Shown in pieces: positions 46,901 through 54,089 of a DNA stretch of 64,000 nt; position 1 is the stretch's first letter, and each line of letters opens with the position of its first letter. The notes under the pieces are model-generated. The model was given only the letters and a program-made list of their open reading frames with translations, searched no databases and was not told the origin of the DNA. The translations under genes and the position numbers were made by a program. This DNA comes from Nostoc sp. JL33 (GTDB taxonomy: Bacteria; Cyanobacteriota; Cyanobacteriia; Cyanobacteriales; Nostocaceae), in NCBI RefSeq assembly GCF_017114985.1, contig NZ_JABXKP010000038.1, positions 76,736 through 140,735 of the forward strand. The letters run 5' to 3'.

Positions 46901-47589
46901 TCGCGCTGTGCAGTTAATTCCGTCTCGATAATCCGACAGCTATCTTCTTTTTCCTTCACCTCATCTAAAGTTGATTTGGCTTGGATAATCTTGCGATCGA
47001 ACGCCGCCACCCCTGCCAATTCATCAATAATTTCCCGACGTTCCCGCGTATTCATCGAGATAATGCTGGTGACATCCCCTTGCAGTACCACGTTGTAGCC
47101 TTCAGGATAAACCCGCAGGTTACTTAGTTGCCCATGCAATTCTGTCAACGTGCAAGCTTCACCATTGATATAGTAATTCGATGTGTAAGTCCCTTGGTGA
47201 GTAACTCGCAGCCTTCTAGTAACACTCCATTCAGCTGGGGAGTGGGGAGTAGGGAGTGGGGAGTGGGAATTCTCCTGATCTTCCTCACTTTGCGCCTTTG
47301 CGTCTTTGTGTGAGATTTCATCTGACAAATCAAACGTTACCGTGACGCTAGCCTCAATAGAAGCGCGTCCTTTAGCCGTTTGGGTGTTATTTACTAAATC
47401 TGGGAGGCGATCGGCTCGCATTCCCTTAGAACTGGAGAGTCCCAGGCAAAATAGCAGCGCATCTAAGATATTAGATTTACCCGAACCATTTGGCCCAGAT
47501 ATGACAGTACACCCCGGTAGCAAAGGGACTGAGGTAGTGCCACCGAAGGATTTGAAGTTCGTAAGTTCCACGCGCTTGATATGCACCAT
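43975..47589 (-). CDS. smc: Chromosome segregation protein SMC
   Basis: A 1204-residue SMC ATPase that organises and separates chromosomes. The Walker A G-P-N-G-S-G-K-S-N is near residue 33, then a coiled coil (about 170-510), the hinge (about 520-690, with G-A-M-T-G-G-S), a second coiled coil, the signature S-M-S-G-G-E-K near residue 1095 and Walker B F-Y-A-F-D-E-V-D near 1125. Three stretches are translated repeats: residues near 90-117 ([13 protein letters not shown]), near 376-385 (V-E-T-L-H-V-T-S-L), and near 886-893 (R-D-A-M-N-R-V-S). The frame is intact despite them. Confidence 0.95.
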   Translation of the reverse strand: MVHIKRVELTNFKSFGGTTSVPLLPGCTVISGPNGSGKSNILDALLFCLGLSSSKGMRADRLPDLVNNTQTAKGRASIEASVTVTFDLSDEISHKDAKAQSEEDQENSHSPLPTPHSPAEWSVTRRLRVTHQGTYTSNYYINGEACTLTELHGQLSNLRVYPEGYNVVLQGDVTSIISMNTRERREIIDELAGVAAFDRKIIQAKSTLDEVKEKEDSCRIIETELTAQRDRLSQDRAKAEKYQKLRTEFVAKQSWEAVLSWRSLQTQQEKLVHEIQSGDRNFTELTTQLTNLNSEIVQKTAELEQLNAHVKALGEDELLAVQSTLATQEAERKQLQRQLTELETASQETAKRLTQTQQEIQKHRHSLEEAAQQQIVETLHVTSLQQQRDEAQQALETSREAAAEIASASEAWVQQQTAFNRQIETLLQTLEPQRTEQAQLRERDRQLQQLIQEQTQLIERDEPLLAEKQTECNQIETEFNTSSEPIQNLAQNLSATEQELQIQQETQKRLLLEQREKQRQLDKIEAQAQAQQEVQGTQASKVILQSAMPGLCGLVVQLGKVEPRHQLALEMAAGGRLGHIVVEDDSIAAAGIELLKQKRAGRATFLPLNKIHAPKFTQDATLRFANGFINYAVNLVDCDRRYKDVFSYVFGNTVVFANLEAARKNLGLYRIVTLDGELLETSGAMTGGSNTQRSALRFGNAEAAESDEAIALKSRLVDIERVLERCTEAIATLSTRTKKLTQELTESRQARREQQLQREQLQKDIKSLTAQLEGTRSQLAQNSVKLATAQSRLEILERELPGQENQLQQLRHDLFLLEASQTPSEWQQIQAEIKIQEQQLRQRETALREAEQRLKNLENQQQRLQEKIQEAETRITEYETQQISCRDAMNRVSTQITTIDNQITQTRANLSLLEQNLGEEKQKRDATELEVRSHLLRQQQLQWEIEKLQETQQKRREELVALQSQLRDVGAELPNPLPEVPDQVDLEELQKELRSLTKRLQAMEPVNMLALEEYERTQNRLQELTQKLQTLEGERTELLLRIENFTTLRQLAFKEAFDAVNENFQSIFAILSDGDGYLQLENPEDPFSSGLNLVAHPKGKPVQRLASMSGGEKSLTALSFIFALQRYRPSPFYAFDEVDMFLDGANVERLARMIKQQSQQAQFIVVSLRRPMIESAERTIGVTQARGAYTQVLGIKLQSSNTSA
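44912..44933. repeat. Palindrome inside smc
   Basis: GAGACGCGAT / ATCGCGTCTC with a two-base loop. It is part of the coding sequence of the second coiled coil and resembles hairpins that are usually found between genes in Nostoc. Confidence 0.9.
46436..46465. repeat. 30-base perfect palindrome inside smc
   Basis: A perfect palindrome of 30 bases centred on ACATGT, with arms starting TGTAGAGACGTTACA. It encodes E-T-L-H-V-T-S-L of the first coiled coil. Confidence 0.96.
47237..47320. repeat. Heptamer tandem repeat and CTTTGCG-type repeat inside smc
   Basis: GGGGAGT-type heptamers at 47237-47268, followed by CTTTGCGCCTTTGCGTC at about 47288-47308, matching (reversed) the element families at 34640 and at about 2650-2710. 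Both are translated into a basic, serine/proline-rich insert in the head domain of SMC. Confidence 0.85.
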
Positions 47590-47933
47590 AGGCGCTGGTT
47601 CACTGGGCTAATGAAAAACAAGTGTATCAACTAATTAAAAATTGGCAAGAGGGTAGGGGGGAGAATTAACGATTATCGAACCGCAGAGGCGCAGAGAACG
47701 CAGAGGGGGGAAGGAGAATTCTGTTTCAGAGAAAAGCACAATACTGCTAGATATAGCACGAGCATGAGATTTAACAGCAACTAGATCAACTGATTCCAGT
47801 CTTATTTTAGATAACTAACTGGAAAACTTATTCAACAATTTGGCGATCGCTATCAATTTATTACTATTGATTGCAAGAATATTTTACAAGTATGTAAGAT
47901 GATTTTAGCGGTAGATCAATAATCAGCTAAATT
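47590..47933. other. Gap upstream of smc and the DUF433 gene
   Basis: 344 bases between divergent genes. A GCAGAGGCGCAGAGAACGC repeat lies at about 47680-47705. The rest is AT-rich and probably holds both promoters; the smc start has no convincing ribosome site (its ATG at 47589 follows GCGCCT). Confidence 0.55.
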
Positions 47934-48293
47934 ATGCAACTAGAAGATTACTTCGACTTTCAGCGTCCTGATGATATTCGACTCAAAGGTACAAGAGTAG
48001 GAATTGAAACTATACTCTATGATTTTATCCACCGCGCTCGAACTCCAGAAGAAATTGCCAACACTTATACATCACTAACACTAGAACAAGTTTACGCGAC
48101 TATTCTTTATTACTTGCACAATAAAGAAGCTGTAAGCGCCTATATAGCTGATTGGTTGGAGTGGAGTCACAGAATGCAGGAAGAACAGCGACGCAATCCG
48201 CCGCCAGTTGTAATCAAATTGAGGAAAATGATAGCTGAAAGAGATGCAATAAAAAAAACACAGGATAATGACTCTCAAATATCTGCTGGATGA
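47934..48293 (+). CDS. DUF433 protein (antitoxin-like, VapB-type)
   Basis: A 119-residue protein with the DUF433 helix-turn-helix: R-L-K-G-T-R-V-G-I-E-T-I-L-Y-D-F near 17-32 and the R-T-P-E-E-I-A-N-T-Y-T-S-L-T-L-E-Q-V-Y-A-T-I-L-Y-Y-L stretch near 37-60. Such proteins are commonly paired with DUF5615 PIN-like proteins. The C-terminal part is basic and helical. It overlaps the next gene by 26 bases, so they are translated together. I take it as the antitoxin and autoregulator of the pair. Confidence 0.88.
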   Translation: MQLEDYFDFQRPDDIRLKGTRVGIETILYDFIHRARTPEEIANTYTSLTLEQVYATILYYLHNKEAVSAYIADWLEWSHRMQEEQRRNPPPVVIKLRKMIAERDAIKKTQDNDSQISAG

Positions 48294-48633
48294 AAATGTT
48301 GCCCCTCTTTATCAGGTTCAACTCAAACCACAAAAACGCGATTTAGTTGTTTGGGTAGTTGGTGATCCTGGTACTCCTCCTAAAAGTACATTAGACCCAG
48401 AAATATTATGCTGGTGTGAGGAACACAACTTTCTTTTGGTAACAAATAACCGCAAATCTATGCCTGTACATTTAGCTGAACATATCGCGCAAGACCGTAA
48501 TATACCAGGTATTTTTATTTTGAATGATAAATTAACAATTGGTCAGACTGTTAATGAATTAATTTTAATTGCTCAAGCATCTTTTAATGATGAATATCAA
48601 AACCAAATTCTTCACTTACCACTGCTTCAATAG
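48268..48633 (+). CDS. DUF5615 PIN-like protein (toxin candidate)
   Basis: A 121-residue protein with a PIN-like fold of the DUF5615 type: the first acidic strand is Y-L-L-D-E-N-V near 5-11, the conserved central D-P-E-I-L near 43-47 follows the G-T-P-P-K-S stretch, and the last strand is L-L-V-T-N-N-R-K-S-M near 56-65. The usual D in that last strand (often V-T-x-D) is replaced by N-N, so ribonuclease activity should be tested. The overlap with the DUF433 gene supports a toxin-antitoxin design. Confidence 0.83.
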   Translation: MTLKYLLDENVAPLYQVQLKPQKRDLVVWVVGDPGTPPKSTLDPEILCWCEEHNFLLVTNNRKSMPVHLAEHIAQDRNIPGIFILNDKLTIGQTVNELILIAQASFNDEYQNQILHLPLLQ

Positions 48634-48691
48634 CGATAATACTTATAATCTTGTATAGTTATTCTTATAAAGGTTATAAAGGAGTAAATTG

Positions 48692-49327
48692 ATGCCTACT
48701 ACTTTAAACCCAAGCAATCTCAGACTTAAAGATGTTCAAAGCCTTCTGAAATTGACAGAACAGTTAAATGACTCATTTACATGATTGCTATCATTAGAAA
48801 ATATCACAGAATTTGAGCAACAAGAATTACAGGTTATCCGTAATATATTCCGTGAATACTACTCAGAGGGTAAAATCTCCGAAGGACAAATAAAATTTCT
48901 ATTTCTCGCACCATTAATGAAATTAGCTGGTTTTTATCATTCTAGTATTAAGATTACCTTAGAAGAAAATATTGCTAACATTTCCGTTGAAGATGAAGAT
49001 ACGAATATCAAAGGACGGATGGATATTTTAGGTGTTAGTAAGACTCAAGAAAGAATAGTAACTACGCTTTGGATACTAGTGATTGAATCTAAAAATAGTA
49101 GTTTTAATGCTTTGGAAGGCTTGCCACAATTGCTTACCTATACATACAAAAGTCTAGAAAATCAAACATCAGTTTGGGGTGTGACTACCAACGGAATGGA
49201 TTACCAGTTTGTTTATCTACAGCAAGGAAATCCTCCAATTTATCAATTATTGCCAAAACTAGATATAACTCGCTCTGAATCTTCAATCGAATTGTTGCAA
49301 GTATTCAAATCAATATGTCAGTTGTAG
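48692..49327 (+). pseudogene. Type I restriction HsdR-N-like protein, interrupted by TGA
   Basis: The ATG at 48692 with an upstream GGAG site starts M-P-T-T-L-N-P-S-N-L-R-L-K-D-V-Q; after 30 codons TGA at 48782-48784 stops it. The frame continues as L-S-L-E-N-I-T-E-F-E-Q-Q-E-L, then the conserved S-E-G-Q-I-K-F-L-F-L-A-P-L-M, the nuclease-type I-K-G-R-M-D-I-L and V-I-E-S-K-N-S, and G-L-P-Q-L-L-T-Y. This is the PD-(D/E)XK domain found at the N-terminus of type I R subunits and as a stand-alone cyanobacterial protein. TGG to TGA would suffice to break it. No methylase is nearby. Confidence 0.83.
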
Positions 49328-49805
49328 TTCAACTATCTCCGAATTGAGTACTTGAAGCATTCGCCCTTGGCGTTGGCAAAGCGATCGCTATCAGTTTATT
49401 ACCATTTATTGCAAGAGTATTTTACCTTAATCTTCAGTATTACTACGCAGAATTAAAAATTATATTGAATTTTATTATAATTATTTGTACTAAATTTAAT
49501 TTTTAATTTAAAACTAGTACGAACTCCAAAGAAATTCAAGTTTTTATTGTCAAATAATATGATTAACATGATATTTTTGAATGAGGATAAAAAAAAGATA
49601 TATAGCAAAATTAATTACTCAGTAAATTCTGAAGAATAAATTAATATTTAGTAGATATTTCGAGTCATAATTTTTGCTAAAAAACAGCCATAATTGATAC
49701 AAGTTAAATTTTGCAAAAAATGATATTCATTACAACTTAAAAAAAAAATAATAGGGACAATGGGGGCAGAAGAAAAACCTGTTAATTTGCGCTCGGAGAC
49801 GAATA
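49328..49805. other. AT-rich promoter region of flv3
   Basis: 478 bases with no gene, very AT-rich, with long runs of A near 49590 and 49740. It should hold the flv3 promoter. I looked for a -35/-10 pair and an NtcA-type GTA-N8-TAC site, but cannot point to a clear one. Confidence 0.5.
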
Positions 49806-51524
49806 ATGGTAGCGATCGCAGAGAACGTTCAGCATCGGTTAACTATACAAACTGTAGAAATTGCCCCTAACACAACAGCGATTCGCTCTCTTGATTGGGA
49901 TCGCGATCGCTTCGATATCGAATTCGGACTGCAAAACGGCACAACCTACAATTCATATCTAATTAGGGGCGAACAAACAGTTTTGATTGATACTTCTCAC
50001 CAGAAGTTTCGCGATCTGTATTTAGAGACTCTAAAAGGTCTTGTCAACCCCAAAACAATTGATTACATAATTGTCAGCCACACAGAGCCAGACCATAGCG
50101 GCTTGGTGGAAGATGTCCTGCAATTAGCTCCTAGAGCAACCGTTTTAGCCTCAAAAGTTGCGCTTCAGTTTTTGGAAGGCTTAGTACACGATCCATTTTC
50201 TAAGCGAGTTGTAAAAACCGGCGATCGCATAGATATAGGTAAAGGACACGAAATGGAATTCGTGAGTGCGCCTAACCTGCACTGGCCGGATACAATCTTT
50301 AGCTTTGACCGCAAAACCCAAATTCTCTACACCTGTGATGCTTTTGGGATGCATTTTTGTGACGATCGCACCTTCGACGAAAATTTAGAAGCGATCGAAG
50401 CTGACTTTAGATTTTACTACGACTGCTTGATGGGCCCTAACGCTCGTTCGCTGCTGAATGCGATGAAGCGGATGGGTGATCTTGGGAAGATTAATATTAT
50501 CGCCAACGGTCACGGCCCATTATTATACCACCATTTAGATGTTCTAACCGGGTGCTACGAAAATTGGAGCCAAAAACAAGCTAAAGCAGAAACAACAGTT
50601 GGCTTGTTTTTTGTCTCAGAATATGGGTATGGTGAACGCCTTGGTCACGCAATTGCCGAAGGTATACTGAAAACTGGCATTGGGGTAGAAGTACTGGATC
50701 TGAGTACTGCTGAGAGCCAAGAAATTCAAGAACTAGCCGGGAGAGCAGCTGGGATCATTATTGGTATGCCCCCGACTACTTCCGCCGCCGCCCAAGCTAG
50801 TATCAGTTCGGTGCTAGCTGTCGCCAAGAACAAGCAATTTATTGGGCTGTTTGAATGTTACGGTGGGGATGATGAACCCATTGATACACTCCGCAGACAA
50901 TTTCTTGACTCTGGCATCAAAGAAGCTTTCCCACCGATTCGGATTAAAGAGGCTCCCACCGCATCTACATTCCAGTTGTGTGAAGAAGCGGGTAAAGATA
51001 TCGGACAATTGCTGGTGCGCGATCGCAACATCAAGCAAATCAAGTCCCTTGATGTCAACATGGAAAAGGCATTAGGTCGGATTAGCAGTGGACTATATAT
51101 AGTCACCACTAAAAAAGATAATCTCTCAAGTGCAATGCTGGCATCCTGGGTAACGCAAGCGAGTTTGCAACCCTTAGGATTGACAATTGCCGTTGCGAAA
51201 GACCGCGCCATTGATTCCTTAATGCAAGTAGGCGATCGCTTCGTCCTCAACGTTTTGGAAGAAGGCAATTATCAAGAACTCAAAAAGCACTTCCTGAAGC
51301 GCTTGCATCCTGGTGCTGACCGCTTTGCTGGGGTGAAAACTCAAACCGCGAAAAACGGTTCCCCAATTCTAACTGATGCTCTGGCATACATAGAATGTGA
51401 AATACAGAGCAGCATGGAATGCAGCGATCACTGGATTTTATACTGCACCGTCCAAGAAGGTCGTGTCTCCAAAAACGATGGATTGACAGCCGTTCGCCAT
51501 CGCAAAGTAGGTAATTACTACTAA
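49806..51524 (+). CDS. flv3: Flavodiiron protein Flv3
   Basis: A 572-residue class C flavodiiron protein with a metallo-lactamase-like diiron domain (1-260), a flavodoxin domain (about 262-405) and a C-terminal flavin-reductase domain (about 425-572). It reduces O2 to water with electrons from photosystem I, as a heterodimer with Flv1. The diiron ligands are canonical: H92-x-E94-x-D96-H97 (H-T-E-P-D-H), H of L-H-W-P-D, D of Y-T-C-D-A-F and H of N-G-H-G-P. This marks it as Flv3 and not Flv1. Whether it is the vegetative (A) or heterocyst (B) form is not readable, but direct adjacency to flv1 resembles the flv1B-flv3B arrangement of PCC 7120. Confidence 0.92.
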   Translation: MVAIAENVQHRLTIQTVEIAPNTTAIRSLDWDRDRFDIEFGLQNGTTYNSYLIRGEQTVLIDTSHQKFRDLYLETLKGLVNPKTIDYIIVSHTEPDHSGLVEDVLQLAPRATVLASKVALQFLEGLVHDPFSKRVVKTGDRIDIGKGHEMEFVSAPNLHWPDTIFSFDRKTQILYTCDAFGMHFCDDRTFDENLEAIEADFRFYYDCLMGPNARSLLNAMKRMGDLGKINIIANGHGPLLYHHLDVLTGCYENWSQKQAKAETTVGLFFVSEYGYGERLGHAIAEGILKTGIGVEVLDLSTAESQEIQELAGRAAGIIIGMPPTTSAAAQASISSVLAVAKNKQFIGLFECYGGDDEPIDTLRRQFLDSGIKEAFPPIRIKEAPTASTFQLCEEAGKDIGQLLVRDRNIKQIKSLDVNMEKALGRISSGLYIVTTKKDNLSSAMLASWVTQASLQPLGLTIAVAKDRAIDSLMQVGDRFVLNVLEEGNYQELKKHFLKRLHPGADRFAGVKTQTAKNGSPILTDALAYIECEIQSSMECSDHWILYCTVQEGRVSKNDGLTAVRHRKVGNYY

Positions 51525-51527
51525 GGA

Positions 51528-51650
51528 ATGGGCATGGGGCATGGGGCATAGGGCATGGGGTTATTTTCCCTGTCTCCCTCATCTCCCTCAATGCCCAATG
51601 CCCAATTCCCAATTCCCAATGCCCAATGCCCAATGCCCAATTCCCCAATT
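51528..51650. repeat. Tandem and inverted repeats between flv3 and flv1
   Basis: GGGGCATGGGGCAT-type units at about 51530-51562 are followed by ATGCCCAATGCCC and CAATTCCC units at about 51590-51645, which are complementary to the first set and can fold into a long hairpin. Because it lies between two genes that need matched expression, it could tune the amount of flv1 message. Confidence 0.85.
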
Positions 51651-51660
51651 TTAAACAGCT

Positions 51661-53373
51661 ATGACCAATTCCAAGCCACGCGACGTACAAGTTCTACCAA
51701 TTGCTACAAATACTAAGGCGATCAGAGCACGTAGTTGGTCACGTCTGCGGTTTGAAATTGAATACGCACTTGAAAGAGGTACTACCTCCAATTGCTATTT
51801 AATTGAAGCTGATAAAACCGCGCTTATTGATCCACCGCCAGAAAGCTTTACCGAAATTTATTTAGAGGCATTGCGGCAGACTTTAGATTTGCAACATTTG
51901 GATTATATAATCCTGGGTCATTTTAGTCCGAATCGAGTTGCAACCCTGAAAGCAATTTTAGAACTAGCACCACAGGTAACTTTTGTCTGTTCTCTTCCCG
52001 GTGCGAACAATTTGCGTGCTGCTTTCCTAGATCATGATTTGAAAGTTTTGGTGATGCGGGGGAAAGAAACTCTGGATTTAGGCAAGGGTCATGTTTTGAA
52101 ATTCTTGCCTACTCCCAGTCCACGTTGGCCGGAAGGACTTTGTACCTACGATCAGCAAACCCAAATTCTCTACACAGATAAGTTATTTGCAACTCATCTC
52201 TGTGGTGATGAAGTGTTTGATGATAACTGGGAAGCGCTTAAAGAAGACCAGCGTTATTACTTTAACTGCCTGATGGCTCCCCAAATTCCTCATGTGCAAG
52301 CAGCTTTGGAGAAAATATCAGATTTGCAGGTGAGAATGTATGCTGTGGGTCACGGGCCCTTGGTACGCACCGGCTTAATCGAACTCACCAAAGCTTATGC
52401 AGAGTGGAGCCGTTCTCACAACGATCGCGAGATTTCTGTTGCCCTACTTTATGCTTCAGCTTACGGGAATACAGCGACTTTAGCACAAGCGATCGCTCTG
52501 GGATTAACTAAAGGTGGAGTTGCAGTCAAATCGATTAACTGCGAATTTGCTACCCCTGATGAAGTTCGCATCAACCTAGCACAGTCTGAGGGTTTTATCA
52601 TTGGTTCTCCTACCATCGGTGGTCATGCACCAACTCCCATTCATACTGCTTTAGGTATTGTGCTATCAAGCGGTGACAACAGCAAACTCGCTGGGGTTTT
52701 TGGTTCTTATGGCTGGAGTGGCGAAGCATTTGACTTAATCGAAGGTAAACTCCGCGATGCTGGATATCGCTTTGGCTTTGACACGCTGAAGGTGAAGTTT
52801 AAACCTGATGATGTCACTCTCAAATTTTGTGAAGAACTCGGTACAGACTTTGCCCAAGCACTGAAAAAGGCTAAAAAGGTACGCGTACCACAACAAGCCG
52901 CTACTCCAGTGGAACAGGCTGTCGGTCGGATCGTTGGTTCCGTCTGCGTAGTGACAGCGAAACTTGGAGAAGTGTCTACCGGAATGTTAGGCGCTTGGGT
53001 TTCTCAAGCCACCTTCAACCCACCTGGACTAACTGTTGCGATCGCCAAAGACCGAGCGATCGAATCTTTGATGTATCCAGGCGGTAAGTTTGCCTTAAAT
53101 ATTCTACCTGAAGGCAATCATCAAGATTACATGAAGCATTTCCGTAAATCTTTCGCGCCTGGGGAAGACCGATTTGCCAACTTTAGTACAGCAGTTGCGG
53201 ATAACGGCTGTGCCGTCCTTACCGACGCTTTGGCATATCTGGAATGCTCAGTCAAGGAACGTATGGAATGTGGCGATCACTGGGTTGTGTATGCAACTGT
53301 GGATGAAGGTAAATTACTCAAGCCTGATGCTGTTACTGCCATCAACCATCGCAAAACTGGCACTCATTATTAA
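51661..53373 (+). CDS. flv1: Flavodiiron protein Flv1
   Basis: A 570-residue flavodiiron protein, the partner of Flv3. The diiron site is not canonical: the first motif is H87-F-S89-P-N91-R92 in place of H-x-E-x-D-H, the next ligand is R in P-R-W-P-E, and the D position is K in Y-T-D-K-L-F, whereas H of G-H-G-P remains. This pattern of neutral and basic replacements is the known mark of Flv1/Flv2-type subunits, which probably do not bind iron normally. Flavodoxin and flavin-reductase domains are intact ([11 protein letters not shown]). It follows flv3 by 136 bases. Confidence 0.92.
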   Translation: MTNSKPRDVQVLPIATNTKAIRARSWSRLRFEIEYALERGTTSNCYLIEADKTALIDPPPESFTEIYLEALRQTLDLQHLDYIILGHFSPNRVATLKAILELAPQVTFVCSLPGANNLRAAFLDHDLKVLVMRGKETLDLGKGHVLKFLPTPSPRWPEGLCTYDQQTQILYTDKLFATHLCGDEVFDDNWEALKEDQRYYFNCLMAPQIPHVQAALEKISDLQVRMYAVGHGPLVRTGLIELTKAYAEWSRSHNDREISVALLYASAYGNTATLAQAIALGLTKGGVAVKSINCEFATPDEVRINLAQSEGFIIGSPTIGGHAPTPIHTALGIVLSSGDNSKLAGVFGSYGWSGEAFDLIEGKLRDAGYRFGFDTLKVKFKPDDVTLKFCEELGTDFAQALKKAKKVRVPQQAATPVEQAVGRIVGSVCVVTAKLGEVSTGMLGAWVSQATFNPPGLTVAIAKDRAIESLMYPGGKFALNILPEGNHQDYMKHFRKSFAPGEDRFANFSTAVADNGCAVLTDALAYLECSVKERMECGDHWVVYATVDEGKLLKPDAVTAINHRKTGTHY

Positions 53374-53556
53374 TATAGTGAGAAATCCGGGTTAAGCAGC
53401 GGACTTATACCAATTCACGAAAATCCTGATACACATAGATTTTTCGTAGGGGTTTAGCATTGCTAAACCCTTACCCACGTATTTGTATCATTATTACAGT
53501 GAAATGGTATTAGTACAGTTTTGCATAAAAACGTAGCGTTTCTAATGTAGGGGAAC

Positions 53557-53724
53557 GCATTGGCATTGCAGAGCATTGCATTGGCATTGCAGGGTATTGC
53601 ATTGGCATTGCAGGGTATTGCATTGGCATTGCAGAGTATTGCATTGGCATTGCAGAGTATTGCATTGGCATTGCAGAGTATTGCATTGCCATTGCAGAGT
53701 ATTGCATTGCCATTGCAGAGTATT
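53557..53724. repeat. 21-bp tandem repeat, eight copies
   Basis: Unit GCATTGGCATTGCAGAGTAT (plus one T), repeated eight times. Copy differences: GAGCATT in copy 1, GGGTATT in copies 2-3, GCC in place of GGC in copies 7-8. The internal phrase GCATTG is itself repeated, so the unit probably grew from a shorter one. The graded differences mark successive duplications. Confidence 0.97.
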
Positions 53725-53762
53725 TCATTGCAATACTGCGTAGGTTTTGAGTCGATCCCCCC

Positions 53763-53832
53763 AACCCCCCTTTTTAAGGGGGGCTAAAAATGCCTTATTT
53801 TTCCCCCTTTTTAAGGGGGACTAAGGGGGATC
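53763..53832. repeat. CCCCCTTTTTAAGGGGG-type palindromes
   Basis: Two adjacent palindromes built from CCCCCTTTTTAAGGGGG, about 40 bases apart. They are a well known type of dispersed Nostoc repeat and can form strong hairpins. Confidence 0.85.
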
Positions 53833-53907
53833 TCAAATAACTATGCACCAAAACCGGAGCAGTATTGTATTTCATTGGCATTGCAGGGTATTGCCAAATT
53901 TAATTAT

Positions 53908-53939
53908 GGGATGGGCAAGATGCCCATCCCAGTTTTTTT
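53908..53939 (+). terminator. GGGCAAGATGCCC-type hairpin with T-run
   Basis: Stem GGGATGGGC / GCCCATCCC with an AAGAT loop, followed by AGTTTTTTTT. The best terminator-like member of the hairpin family. It is the first clear stop signal for transcription coming from flv1, or it protects the kinase gene from read-through. Confidence 0.75.
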
Positions 53940-54089
53940 TGTCAATACCTAAATCTTGATTTTCTGGGCAGATTATTGTAATCTTCCCAAAACCCCAAGG
54001 CTCTCAACGTTTAATAATTTTGCGGTTTAAGCAATTTGTGTATTACTAAAGGGAACAATAGAGAATAAATGCTTTTACATTAATCATTA

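Larger units (their letters stand above)
53374..54089. other. Repeat-rich gap behind flv1
   Basis: 716 bases with no real gene. It holds a 21-bp tandem repeat (53557-53724), CCCCCTTTTTAAGGGGG-type palindromes at about 53765-53830, a remnant of the 21-bp unit at about 53871-53893 and a terminator hairpin at 53908-53939. Long open frames in both directions here come only from the 21-base repeat and are rejected. Confidence 0.8.

Noticed and set aside
53557-53724. Possible CRISPR array behind flv1
   Set aside because: No unique spacers between the 21-base units and no cas genes in the window.
53510-53787. Open frames on both strands with 7-residue repeats
   Set aside because: They are a direct product of the 21-bp tandem repeat; equal quality on both strands argues against coding.
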